From assembly GCA_005765155.1 (NCBI GenBank), contig VCCP01000003.1, forward strand, positions 434,001-498,000: 64,000 bases of DNA, in the 5' to 3' direction. The notes beneath the pieces are model-generated. The model saw only the letters and a program-made list of their open reading frames with translations, ran no database searches and was not told the origin of the DNA. Below are positions 50,078 to 62,154 of this stretch, piece after piece; positions within the stretch are counted from its first letter, which is position 1; every line of letters starts with the position of its first letter. Made by a program: the position numbers and the translations under genes. This stretch comes from Zelopaecilomyces penicillatus. Lineage: Eukaryota; Ascomycota; Sordariomycetes; Hypocreales; Pseudodiploosporaceae.

Positions 50078-52509
50078 ATGGCCGCTCTGTCGCAACCTCT
50101 TCACACGATTGCCGATCCACTGCCGCCGCAAACGGCACAGCAGTCCGACCGACAAAAACTCATCTCTTCCACTCCACGATCTTCCCTCTCTACAGATCGC
50201 CGCCTTGCAGACTCGTCCTCTGCTTTCTCGATCACCTCGTCTCACTCTCGTCGCCACGCCAGTTCGGCTTCGATTAGCACTTTGCCTCGGAGTCAACGCT
50301 CTGCCAGCGGCATCCTCTCTCGTGCAGCAGCCGCTTTGGATAGAACTCACAGCGCCATTGTCAGCATCTCGGAACCCGTCATCAGACCTCGCCAGTCCAC
50401 AGCCGCTCTCTCCAGACTCTCACTCGTTCCAGCTGCCTTGCAGTCCAGCGGAGAACCGTCCAGTCCGGAGAAGACTACCTCTCCCAGCAACCCATCTACC
50501 CAATCCCCACAATCACTTTCTGGAGGCGACATCCCACCAACAACGATACACTCGGTTCCCCAACCGGCACGAGATTACTCGCCGCCGCCTCTGCAACCGG
50601 AACCCTCTCTAGAAGATATAGACCCGGATCAATTTGTCCACACTAACAAGATGCATCAGACATCGTCGCGCTTACTGCGCATGACTGATGATGATCGACC
50701 TTTTACAAGGGTATGTTTTCTAACAGCTGTCTTTTCCCCTCTCTTTCCTATGCTCGCTTTGGGGCCTTGATCGGCTTCCTTTCCGGTTGTCTCATACGCA
50801 TCATCTTACCAAGCAAACTACACATCGGCATAAGATAGGGTGGATGAATAGGCTGGCAGGCTGTACCACCAACTTCACATGCACTTCAAATAATATGCAA
50901 GGAAAGTTGACTGACGTTTTTCTGGCGGCCGAATAGGACTTCAAGGACCTATTTTCCACACTCATAGTCAGCTTACTACCACTTTCTGCTCACAGAGTCC
51001 GGCTCACCAAGGTCGAATACACCTTCCTCTCTGAAGATGCCATCAACAATCTCGGATCGCTCAAGTTCTCCCAGTCCAACAGGATGCCCGACCCCAAGGA
51101 CCCCTCACGGATTGTGACAACAACTACCACAACCACCTTTTCCATGGCTAGGGATATGGCCCGTTCCATTTGCCAGCGCTTTGTCGAGGCCCGCTTCATT
51201 GAGTCAGCTGATGGCAAGTACCAGCAAGTGTACAACATGAAGGGCTCAGTTTGGCAATTGACTTCAAAGGGAATTGCTGTACTTGACCGATTTTGCTCAA
51301 GGAATGGAATCCAACAGAAGCAGGTTACCGAGCTTGCGAATTCCAACGCCGCCCAGCTTGTGATTCTGGAGCGGGATATCAAGACGGACAAGCTCCTGCA
51401 TGATGGGGCTACTATTGAGGTTATTTTCCGCCGGTTTGTTGGTTCTGAGCGTCGCAACATCAAGTCCAGCGTCACCGCAGCCGACTCAGACTCATTACAC
51501 GATTACAAGGATGGCCTTACAGGTGTCAAGATGGCGGCTGAGCGCAAAGTTAATGGCAAGACATATCGCGACACCTTCACAGGGAGGGCTGCAGCAGACT
51601 GGCTGATGGACTGCTCCACCATTGTTGATCGGAGGGAAACCGTCGAGGTTGCCTCACTATTTGTCGAGTACGACTTTATCGAGCCTATCGCACAGGATCG
51701 AGCCTTTATGGCCCAGCAACCCGGCTGTAACCTTTTCCAGCCAACCAAGCACGCCGTGTATCAAATCTCCCAGCGAGGCAAGGATATCATCGCCGGCAAT
51801 GGCTCCAGAGGTCGACAATCTGAGAGTGAGGGTGGAACGAGCTCACAACGCAACGGCATTACTCGCGATTCAAATACGCAGCGACTCGATAAGATCCTCA
51901 ACGACCCAGCCCTTCGCCTGTTGTTCCGAGAGAACCTTCGGGACACGCACTGTGAGGAAAATCTGTCCTTCTACAAGGACGTCAATGAGTTTGTCCTCAG
52001 CTGCAAGGCCGCAATCCGCCAGGCTCAGAAGACCCCCTCTGCCAACTCCATGGATGGCGTCAAGGAAATTATGGCACAAGCCTACGGCATTTACAATGCG
52101 TTCCTGGCACCCGGCTCACCCTGCGAGCTCAACATTGACCACCAGCTGCGAAGCAACTTGGCTACACGAATGACCAAGGCTGTGGGCCAAGAGGCCGGCA
52201 TGATTGAGACTCTACAAGAAGTGACGACTCTGTTTGAAGACGCTCAAAATGCAGTCTTCAAACTGATGGCTAGCGTAAGTTTTGTTCCTACTCCAAGAGG
52301 GGGGGGGGGGGGCTCTAGAAGCCGAAATATTCCGAAGAGACCAGGCAGGGTTTATTTCCTATCATTTACTAACACGGACCCCACAGGATTCGGTGCCGAA
52401 ATTTCTACGCAACACCAAGTACGAGCAGCAATTACGAAACTTCGACTTCGAATCAGCAGCAGGTCGCGGTCCGCCAGAGCGGAGCCAGAGTCGCTCCAAC
52501 CGAAAATGA
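50078..52509 (+). CDS. flbA: FlbA/Rgs1: regulator of G-protein signalling with two DEP domains
   Basis: Three exons (50078-50710, 50937-52274, 52387-52509) give 697 residues; Aspergillus nidulans FlbA has 719. The N-terminal ~200 residues are Ser/Pro-rich and probably disordered. A fungal-specific DEP-like domain spans about 212-330 (VRLTKVEYTFLSEDAINNLG through VWQLTSKGIAVLDRF). A second DEP domain spans about 406-496 (TYRDTFTGRAAADWLMD). The RGS domain runs from about 526 (RLDKILNDPALRLLFRENL) to near the C-terminus (SVPKFLRNTKYEQQL). In the family, the RGS domain accelerates GTP hydrolysis on the G-alpha subunit FadA/MagB, switching growth towards conidiation, while the DEP domains target the receptor or membrane. 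Introns of 226 and 112 nt are longer than others in the window, and the second carries a run of about a dozen G. The ATG is the first in frame. Confidence 0.95.
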
Positions 52510-55306
52510 GCGCCCACCCACTAATAAAGGTGCCCGCAACCGCTTGCAGTCAAATCTGGATCTGACTGCGATGGGGGCTGGCCCTACGCCAGTGTTACCC
52601 TTCCACGAGTCATGCGAAAACCTTCTGCGCACGAGCCCTTGGTGTTTGCTTTTTCTTGTTTTTGGGTCGGCTACTTTTTTTTGCTATGCCGGGGACAGGC
52701 TCGCTCGATACCTTCTAGATTCCACTCCACATCTCTCTGCATTCATCGGTGTTGATTGCGTCATTTTATTCCCCCCCCCCCTTTCATATTGTGTCGTGGT
52801 GCCCCCGGAAGCTACTAATGCAAGATGGGCTCGCGCCGCCTATTGCACTTGGGAATTCTTTGGGGAAACATCAATGGCACTGCTCTGATCTAGACATTTT
52901 TGCTCTCTAGACTTGGGCGGAATTTTTCTTTTAAACCAATTGTCATATTTCTTTATTTTCATTTTTATTTTATTTTTGCTTTCTCCATTGGAAATGGAAA
53001 AAGGGCGTTCAAGGAGAAGACTTAAGCATAGAGGAGGAAGAGGTCATCCTGGCGACGATTCTGGTACAAGTGGACGGGCGTGTTTCAGTCCTCGCTCCCC
53101 ATTTTGAAATGTTTGGGCCCCGATCGGGTGCGCGGCTTGAAGCCGAAGGGATTTATTGTGACGGACGGACACGAAACGACAGGTAGAGAGCCACAAGCGA
53201 GCGAGCTGTGAAAGCGACAGACGAGACGGCGACTACACACGCAAACGCCAGCGGCTGGCCTGGGCAGAGCTCGCCTATGGGGCGGCGTGACCGTGTACAT
53301 GAGTTATTGATTTCTTTCCCACCTTTCAGGGTGGCCACCTACGCTGAGGCTTGCGCTGAGAGGTGAGACATGGCACTGGCATCGGATTGCGTCGGAGAAG
53401 GGCACAGCCACCAAGTGTGTGCTGCACTGCACCTCTGGTGTTCAGATCATGTAATTAACGTACATTGGCATTTGCAAACAGCTTGCTGCTAGGGGAGAGG
53501 GCAGGGGAGGAGAGTGAGGCGCGAGGGAACAGAGAAGCAGCAGGAGCAGCAACGCTGACGATGATGATGAAACTCAAGAAAGCATTCCCAAAAAAATTCA
53601 AATAATTACTGAACCAAAAGAGCTCGTCCCATTGTCTTGCATCGGTATCTGTGCACGTGTGTGTGTGTTCCGCCTTTGGGGGTGTTAGATTGTAATATCG
53701 CATGTGGCTGATGCTGTCTTGCGAGATTTGTCATTACTTTTTGCAAGATGACCTCTCCTTTTTTCTGTCCATATTAACCCCGCAATTACTAAGACCGCTC
53801 TATTGTCAGGCGTACGAACGATCGATTTTCCATTTATCTAGTAATTTTTCAAACTTTGCTAACATGCTGCCCCCCTCCCTGTTCCCCTCGGAATTTTCAG
53901 CTAGCGAGGCGTGTTTAGGTAGTTCTGTTGGCTGACTGGTGGTGTTGGGTGTTGGGTTGTTGGTAGCCTGACCGACTCTTCTATTAAGTATTAGGTATAG
54001 GTAGGTTAAAAGTAGTAGAGATTGATAATGATGATTGGTGGGCAAAGGGTTTTCGGGGAATTGGTATGACTTGAATAAACCCGATGGATTGGATCGGTGG
54101 CCCTGAAAGGGGGTGTGTGTGTGAATGTGTTGGAATTTTGCTTTTTTTCCTTTTGTGATGGGGGGTTTATGAGAGCATGGAGTAATAGATCTGGGCTGTG
54201 GCGTTTTTTGAACGAGGCTGGGAGATGGTTAGTGCGGGGAGGACAAGTGATGCTGTGACTGGATGGATGGATGGATGGAAGCATTGGGGTGTTTAGAAAC
54301 ATACGAGGGGGATGATTGAGGTTAGTGGAGGAGAGAAAATGAATAGTTTGCTGGAGTAGCAGTTTTAGGAGAGGTAAATGGATCTGTCTTTGTGTATAGG
54401 TGTGAGGTTGCGTGGTGAAGTAAGTGGGAGGTGCCATCCATGTGTATACTTATGATTGAATGCATAAGTGAGGCTATACCCACCGTGGTACCTGGATAGA
54501 GTAGAAGTAGTAGGTTCTGGTGGTTTACCCATGTCTTAGGCCATTGTATTTTTTACATACTTGGTAGATATCACATCAAAAATAGTTTCATCCTCTACAC
54601 ACAAAAATTACATGATAGTGAATGCGGGCATATAAAAGAAAAAGATGGGATGCCTTTAACACCAGACGGATTGTGCTGATATACACACCTTCCAAGGTGG
54701 GTATTCCCAAAAGGCGAACTCCAATACTCAACAAGTGCTTGGCATGACGTAGAAGTCTCTGTTTACATCTGGGCATCCCTTTGGGTATGGAGTCACGGAA
54801 GTCTATGGTGGAATGAGAAGTTTGCCATCATTCCTAGATATCATCTAAAAAATTGTGATAAGGGAGAATCGAGATATAGAGGAATCTTGAACGAAATGTC
54901 AGGCTAGACCATTAGATGGAAATATTTTAGAAAACGACAAAATAGTTGTGTGTTGTACATCTGAACATCTGAACATCTGTTTGAAAAGATTGGACAACGT
55001 ATATATTCTCTTTACCAATGCTGTAAACATGTAGCATTATCAATTACATGATTTGCAGCTTCCCTCGTGTTTCTTCCTCTTTGATTCCTGCAATGGTCGT
55101 GACAATTCCCCCAAACTCCATGATTTTGCGCCGCGCTATTGCCTGACCAGCCCTGATAGTTCAGTGTTGAACAGTGTATGCTGGTATATATAAAAAATGC
55201 TAGACTTATTCTTTCTTTCTCCCTCTATTGAGATGATATATTCACCATATAGAGTGTTTGCCGCAGATTGTTTCTTCCATAAAATCCCCACATTTGCATG
55301 CCGTAT
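52510..55306. other. Intergenic: flbA 3' region and downstream region of the DUF7053 gene
   Basis: About 2.8 kb between convergent genes. I see no coding exon. A C/T-rich stretch near 52770 and a GGAT tetranucleotide array at 54263-54279 are the only distinct structures. Both flanking genes probably end transcription here. Confidence 0.6.
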
Positions 55307-56083
55307 TTAACTAAGCTCGTGCCTCTGTTGTTGCTGTTGATACTGCTGCTGCTGCTGCTGTTGAACACCCGGTGGTATGGAATAGCCCTGTCCGTATCCA
55401 TGCTGAGCAACAGCCTGAGGCTGTTCGTGGTGTCCATGCTGCCCATGCTGTCCATGTTGTCCTTGTGGAAAGAAATTACCCTGCTCTCCCTGCCCATGCT
55501 GGGAATACGGGCTCGCTGGCAACGACGATGAGTGCTGTTGCGGTTGCTGAGGCCTTTCCCCCTCGATTTTCTTGGCCTTTTCACCAATACGCTGAACGAC
55601 CGTAGTATGTGCCTTTGTCAACGTCTTCTTGACAAACTTGGCCATGATGACATTGCAGCGCAGCTCAACATCCTCCCTCAGATACAAGCCTTGCGTCGGC
55701 GCATCCAGCCCAATCTCCACAGGCTCTGGCGCCTCCCCCGGCAGCACACCCGCGACGGTCCACTTCTCGCGCAACTCGACGCCCAGCGGGGCGAAACAGT
55801 GTGTCTGCAGACCCTGCGGCAGGTCGTGGAAAGCGCAGGTGTAGGAGATGGAGCCCGAGGCGAGTCCGCCGGGGAGGTAGTCGATACGGTCGGTGATGGA
55901 GTACCAGGTGCAGTCGCGCTCTTCGGCGGCGGCGTGGGCAGGCGGCGGGATGGAGTGGCGGTCGATGACGAGAGGGTTGAGATCGATCATCTCGAGGTGG
56001 TTGTGGAGGAAGTCGAGAGCGGTTTGGCGCGAGATGCCGGGGGGTAAAGGGGTGATGGAGGTGAAGACGGTGCGTTTAGACAT
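55307..56083 (-). CDS. Conserved fungal protein with a DUF7053-type domain and Gln/His-rich tail
   Basis: A single exon of 258 codons on the minus strand. The first ~175 residues match a conserved ascomycete family of unknown function, starting MSKRTVFTSITPLPPGISR and including EMIDLNPLVIDRH, YLPGGLASGSISYTCAFHDL, LQTHCFAPLGVELREKW, and GLYLREDVELRCNVIMAKFV. I recall this family as DUF7053. The fold may be START/SRPBCC-like, but that is an inference and no ligand is known. The C-terminal ~70 residues are low complexity: HGQ repeats, then nearly pure Gln. There is no signal peptide or membrane segment, so a cytosolic or nuclear location is likely. The first ATG is used and lies next to a purine/pyrimidine-rich promoter. 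Confidence 0.85.
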   Translation of the reverse strand: MSKRTVFTSITPLPPGISRQTALDFLHNHLEMIDLNPLVIDRHSIPPPAHAAAEERDCTWYSITDRIDYLPGGLASGSISYTCAFHDLPQGLQTHCFAPLGVELREKWTVAGVLPGEAPEPVEIGLDAPTQGLYLREDVELRCNVIMAKFVKKTLTKAHTTVVQRIGEKAKKIEGERPQQPQQHSSSLPASPYSQHGQGEQGNFFPQGQHGQHGQHGHHEQPQAVAQHGYGQGYSIPPGVQQQQQQQYQQQQQRHELS

Positions 56084-56953
56084 GTTGTGTTTGTGTTGTG
56101 GCTGCGTTTGATACTGGGAGATGACTGTCGTCGTATGAAGCTTCGTGCGCAGAGATATTTTGTTGTTGTAGATGAAGAGAATGTTGGAGTCTTAGGAGTG
56201 AGAGTGAAAGTAAAATGAGAGAGAGAGAGAAAGACTGCGCTCGCGATGCGACACCACCACCAAAAACCGGGCAAGGCAGCGCCGGATGCCGAGGCTGCTC
56301 TGCGAAAGATGACAAGACACCCTTTTCTCGGTTTAAGGCTGAGACAAAAACCTCTCAGCCCCCCCCCCCCCCTCCACGGTCAGCTTTCTGCGCAAATCTG
56401 ACAGCAAAGGTCAGATGGGGGTTGATGCTGTTTTAAGAAAGAGGCTGTGTGAGATGGCTGACAGCGTGGGAGTGAGTGCTTATCAATCATGCGCAGCAGA
56501 CAGTGTTATTATTAGCATTCAAATGCAGGTTGAATGCTGCGATAGCTTCGTCTGTATGTATTTGCGCAAGAGTCCCCCGTCTCTTATTGAATGATGCATC
56601 TATCCCCATTCCATTCCATTTTCATTGCCGGCTTGACAAGTGAGTGCCGTCCACCGAGCTGCAGCGGTTTAGTTCCAGGGCTATGCAACAAGCTTTTCTT
56701 AGGGTGGGTAGGGCTGCTAAAAGTCCAACTAAAGCAATAGTAAAGGTAATAATAGCAATAGGTAGTCATAATAGGCTAGGTTTGAATCACACTTCCACAC
56801 ACTCACACACAAGGTTGTTTACAGCAAAAAAAGTGGTTTGACAATCCCAGCAATAAGAATGCCTGGTCTCTCAGCGCACTGAGGTAGTTCATCTACATAC
56901 AAGGTGTTTGTTTAACTAACCCCCCCGGCTGGACAGTCTTCCGATGCAGGGGC

Positions 56954-56999
<46 letters not shown>

Positions 57000-57638
57000 A
57001 CAGACACATGGGTTCAATTCTCTAGGGGGGGCGTCCAATAGGGATATCGATCGCATTTCCCCTAACCCTCCACCAGCGAGATAGGCTATTGAAGATAAAC
57101 ATACGAGACTAGGTATTGTACATGCGATACCCGCGAGGCAGTGCGGCTGGACATTTTGTTCTTGTCAGGCTGATGGATTGGGTATTGATTTACTTTGGGT
57201 AAGTTGGTTAAAAGGCGAGTAAAAAGGAAGCCAGCATCACACACAGGGGTTGACAGTGTAACCCTCAGATCAGCTACTCTGCTTCAAATGAATGGATAAT
57301 GCTACCTTGTACGTACGCAACACCAAACATGATGTTAGCATCAAGATACCCCATACCTGCACCTTCACTCGCACATCAAGTCCCGCATCATGTTCGCATT
57401 AGTCGATTAATATCTTGTCAAGTCGCTCTATCTCATGCTCCGCAGTGTAAATGCCATGTACTCCTGAATACACAAAAAAGAATCCCCAAATACCAAGAGT
57501 CCCCTTTTTAGAGTCCACCCTTCCGCCTCAAGCTTGCTTGAAGTTGATATATACTTGTACACCCTCCACCAATAAAGGCCTCCAAACAGGTCAAGGCTCT
57601 TATACAGCCTCGTAATCTTTTCTCTGCTTCATCTCTCT
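56084..57638. other. Intergenic: DUF7053 gene promoter and ORC4 3' region
   Basis: About 1.55 kb with no coding exon recognised. It holds a C-run at 56361-56372, a GA tract at about 56217-56230 close to the DUF7053 start, and a long GT microsatellite. The right end is probably the ORC4 3' UTR. Confidence 0.6.
56957..56997 (+). repeat. (GT) microsatellite, about 20 units
   Basis: An uninterrupted GT tract of 41 bp. Alternating purine-pyrimidine sequence of this length can adopt Z-DNA. Confidence 0.95.
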
Positions 57639-60394
57639 TTATATCTCCTTGCACCATTTCGCCAGCACGGCGCTGAGCTTCACCGCCGCCGGAATCTCTT
57701 CCAGCGCCACATCCACCTTCCACATCTTCCCGTCCAAACCGGCATGCCCAAGCGTCCTGCTTCCAGCTCCAGCTCCAGCTCCAGCTCCACCCCCAGCTGC
57801 TCCTCCTCCTCCTGCACCACCGCCGACCCCTGCTGGTGTAAGTAGTCCCAGAGAGATGAGCCTCTCCCAGGCGATGCCAGCAACACCGCGGCTCCAGATC
57901 CTGGCGCCGCCGCCAACAGCTAACATCCCTGATGTCGCCGACTGCACACGCTGCCGGCCGACCAGAGCGCTGTACTCATCGTAGGCCATGGCAAAGTTCA
58001 CCGTGTCTGTGTCCGCAACAATGTCGAGGCGCGCCGCGGCGATGAGCATGCCGAGGTCGAGGTCTGAGAGCGCTGATACAAGCTGCATGCGGGAATCTGG
58101 CGGTGCTAGAGAGGCTTCTTCGGAGCCTACGACCGGAATAGCCAGCTTCAGGCTTTTTGAAGAGAGTGATGAAAGGGGAAGGATCCATTCGGTGAAGAAC
58201 GCTGAGGGCGATTTTGTTGTGTAATAATGATATTGGAGGAGATCTTGGAATGCCCGTTGCTTGTAAAGCTCCTGAATTCATTCACTTCGAGTTAGAACAA
58301 GTCTCTTCCTATTGAACACTCCTCCAGCGAAATGAAAACTCACCTCGATCTTGCGCGTCCAGTACTTTTGGAACTCACCATACCCCTCCAAATTTGTATC
58401 GATGCCCTCATCTACCGGATTCGCTTCTCCCATCATCAACCCCTGCCTACAGACCTGCCAGTATATCGGCAAGCTCTTGGGCATCGATAGGTAAATGTAA
58501 CGATGGCTGAATCTGCTCTTCACTCTTTTCTCCAACATCTCCACCACGTCGAGGCGCGTCGTGCATCCTAGAACAGCAATAGGCGCTTTTCGCGACTGCG
58601 CAATGTCAAAGAGATTGTACAGCAGTGTCTGCCGCGGGTGGGCAGCAAACATGTCGAATTCGTCGATGATGAAGATGACCGACTGTGAGGTTATGCCCTC
58701 GTCGGTTCCTAGAATCTCGGATGGATGTGATAGCAGTGCTAACAGAGACGCCATTGTGTCTGCGTAATTGGACTAGAAGAGGGGAAGTTTAGTATAATGC
58801 TGTTTTGGTTATGGTGATATATCTGGCAGTGTTGGAAGTACTTACTCGATTCAAAAGATCGTCCTCCACCTGCATCTCCTTTCCGAGCTGGCGCCAGATA
58901 TCTTTAAGCGCAAGCTTATCATCAGTGTGAATAAAACCATTGAGTCTCACAACGTGGAAATCCCGTCGATATCCACGCGACAGATCTGAGATGATATTTT
59001 CCACCAGCTATAATACCCAAAGTCAGCCATGAAAATACCCTCCAGAACATCATACCACTTACCGTGGTCTTTCCGCTGCCCCGGCCTCCGATTACCAGCA
59101 TCGAATTTCCTTCCCCAGCCACCACCGTCTGTTCTACGAGATGATGTGCCTTCTCATACGCCTCTTGCTGGCCAAACATTCGAATGCGCCGCCGCCCAGC
59201 ACAGCGGTCTAGCAGGACCCTCTGAAGGCTCCGGAGATGCTGGTCCAGGTTGGGTATATCTGGTATCTCCTCCGCTACTTCGGGAACTACTATAGGAACA
59301 CTGGGCACCTCTCCAACTTCAACTGGCTTCCTGGGCGTGTTCAGGACATCCTCTTGCGCACACGACTTGCACAACCAGTCGCCTGCTGGAATCTCCAGAA
59401 CTTCGTAGCATTCCTGGTGCACTGCAAAGTCGCAATTGTCGCAAAGGATGATTTCATTGGGCGGTAGCGAGTCTGGTCTTGAACAGATTGCACATGATAT
59501 CTCATCTGCATCCACCACCGGCTCCTGAACCTTGGGCTGCTTGGGTTTTCGACCGGGTTTCCCTTTGGCGGAGCCTGGGGTTTTGGGTATGTCTTCGAAG
59601 AACACTTCAGCGTCAATACTTCGATTGAAAGTGACGCTTTTCGGTGGCCGTCCCCTTTTCTTGCTGGGGGTTAGAATGCCCTTGGGCGTGGGCTGCGCAC
59701 TCCTCGATTCTTCTAGTCGCTTTTTCAGTGTCGTTTGGTGAATGAGAGGGGTGGTGCCTGTTAATAGTTCTGCCGTGGAGAGTTCATCATCTGTATTGTC
59801 TGGTAGGCCATTTGGTACGAGCAGTCTGTTGCGAATGACGGATCGTGGTTTGGACGGAGATTCGCCCGCGGTCAAACCCCCTTCTGAATCCAACCCTTCC
59901 AAGACATCCTCCGGTTTGGGTTTCCGGCCTCTGCCTTTGCCTGGAGTAGCCTTTTTCGGCACCGCGGCCTTCTGTGGCCTCCCCTTTTTAGGGGATGGCG
60001 ATGGGCCAAGATCTCCTTTATCCCATACTGTGCCCCTCAGAGCCGCCAGTTTGATAGCCGGGCGGCTCTTGACGAGTCCAGGCATAGGTCGTTGCGCCAA
60101 CGGGTTTGGCAGGACTGCGGCGGGTTTCGAGGCTACATTGATCGGTTCATTCGTGGGCGGCACATTCTCTTCCGTCAGCGGTGGCTGCTTGGGCTTGCTT
60201 CCGAAGCTGAACACGCCTGAGATGGCCGAGGCGATGGCACTCAGCGCCTTGGGAGTCGAAGGGGAGCCTCCATTTGCGTCTTCGAGCTTGCGTCTCTTGG
60301 CTGCGGATACTGGCGTTACGGCGACAGCGTCAGGTTGGTCGACTTCGAGGTAGGCACGCTTTCGGTTGCCGGGAGTCGTCGCATCGAGTTCCAT
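57639..60394 (-). CDS. ORC4: Origin recognition complex subunit 4 with AT-hooks and PHD finger
   Basis: Four exons on the minus strand (60394-59063, 59007-58846, 58772-58344, 58271-57639) join in frame to 851 residues; the introns are 55-73 nt. ORC4 is an AAA+ subunit of the complex that marks replication origins and loads MCM. The AAA+ part has Walker A GGRGSGKT (436-443) and Walker B VIFIIDEFD (530-538), followed by the C-terminal winged-helix region. The ~380-residue N-terminal extension carries AT-hook-like cores at about 136-141, 153-160, 245-252 (KKRGRPPK) and 278-285, plus several S/T-P sites that could be CDK targets. A complete C4HC3 PHD finger follows (C301, C304, C318, C321, H326, C329, C342, C345). 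A Gly/Ala-only stretch of about 23 residues (789-811) interrupts the C-terminal region. Fission yeast Orc4 is known to bind AT-rich origins through AT-hooks; the PHD finger suggests histone binding, which is inference. Confidence 0.95.
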
Positions 60395-62154
60395 CGCCGA
60401 CCAGCGGGGAGGAGATGATGATGGTGATTATTATTAGCGTTGCGTGTGTGGAAGTAAGTTTGAGCTTGGTTCGAAGCAGCGCTGCACCCGCATCGCGCGC
60501 TGAGTTTGATGATGTTGAGGATCCAACGTTGTGGGAGAGGCTGTGGATCTTGAGCACAATTTGGTTGGAATGGCTTGATCAGTCGCCACATGTATGATGC
60601 AGACAAATTTGGGCTAATTTCATGGTGTCCTGTGGTGTAGTTAATTACTGCATGGCAAACTGCGGCGCGTCTAGACGCGTTAACGCGGGTTACGGGAGCT
60701 GTGAGGTACGCGCTAATTAAACAGCTAGAGGGCTACCTAATTCGGCTGACAGGTGCTGTCATACAGCGGGAGTGCCTTTTCTTAAGCGGCGGTTTGAGCG
60801 AACTGTGTGCACACATCGCTGTTTGACACAATGGAACCTGGAAGCTATCCATCGGTTACTCTCACTGTATCAATGTCATCAATTATATCGGCAGCATCAA
60901 GTATCTTGATAGACTGCATGTAAGATGATATCATGTAGGTGCAGCATTTCAATCACTGTGACCCCGACTCCAACCCTTGGCACCAGCCTGCGCATCGACT
61001 GCACTGTTCCAGCGACATCCAAGGCACAACCGCAGCATTACCTGGCACGATGACAGCCAATGCCTCTCTTTTTATTCAACTCTCCTCTCCTCTCCTCTTC
61101 TCTCCTCTTCGCCATCCCATTGCATCCCTTTGCATACCTCTGGCTGGTCAATCCATCAGCACCCGCGTTGCCGTCATTGCCGAATGGCCTTGCAAACTTG
61201 GCGCCAAGAAGGCCTCTCACCAACCAGGCTAGCCACAGAGAGACTGTGTGTTTAATTATCGTTCCGCCTACGTTTGTTTGATTGTTGTTTTTGTTCCGAC
61301 ATTTGCCCAACGTGACACGACACTGAGACCTGGGATAGCTACAGCAAGCTGTTATCAAGATATCTGTGATGATTGTCACTCGTGGCTTGATAAAGGGCCT
61401 GGATAATTTACTTGACTAGAATTGCTAGATATTTCTATTAGAATTAAACCTATCAAGGCCGCCAAGACTGCACCTACTAGCCCACAAACAAGCCTTTGAA
61501 ACCTGGACATCGGCCTTGCCGGATTCGGGTATCGCAATTCTACAGATACGAATCGCTGCAAAACCCACCCAAGTAGGACGAGCAAACTAAAAGGCGGGCC
61601 GGCTTTGGGGGTGGTGATGTGGCGGCCCAACCTCGAAGCAGTTAAGGGGGCAGATCAATGCAATCAATGCCTTGCTTAAAAGATGGTTGACAGTTGATTC
61701 CTTCAAGTTCACTGGATATTAACTCCCATCTTTCAGGCTGTAGCTTCTCCACTGGGGCACACGACATGGGGTCTCATCCTTCAATGCTTTTTTTTGCCTT
61801 CCATTGAAACTTTTACAGCCAAATAAATAATACCCCTGCCCCAACCAGCAGCTTTCCTTTCCCTTTTTTTGCTTCTCCCCAAGTGTTACAACGTGCCGGC
61901 AGCCGGAATTTTATGGAACAGGGCTGACCGACTGGCCCAAGGCTGAGCTAGGGTTTCGACAAGGTTATATAATAAGAAGAGCCATTTCATTACATTCCCC
62001 GGAATTGATGTCACCTCATTTTTCTCTGCTAATCCAACACCAATTCCCTCCCAGTCCCAGTCCCAGTCCCCATTACGGTGTGGTGACTTGCGCTGCCTGG
62101 GTGCGCGCATCACCAACACAAAGAGAAAATATTTCCAAAAAGAAAAGTAAAAAA
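60395..62154. other. Divergent intergenic region between ORC4 and the LtrA gene
   Basis: About 1.76 kb shared by two divergent genes. No coding exon is recognisable. CT-rich tracts (61080-61110), two GACGCGT/TAACGCG elements near 60670-60686 that contain the ACGCGT MluI core used by MBF-type factors in S-phase genes, and a CAGTCC repeat at 62054-62068 are visible. The MBF link for ORC4 is an inference from yeast. Confidence 0.5.

Noticed and set aside
57007..57025. T-arm-like GGGTTCAATTCT
   Set aside because: The remaining tRNA arms are absent; it lies next to a GT microsatellite.
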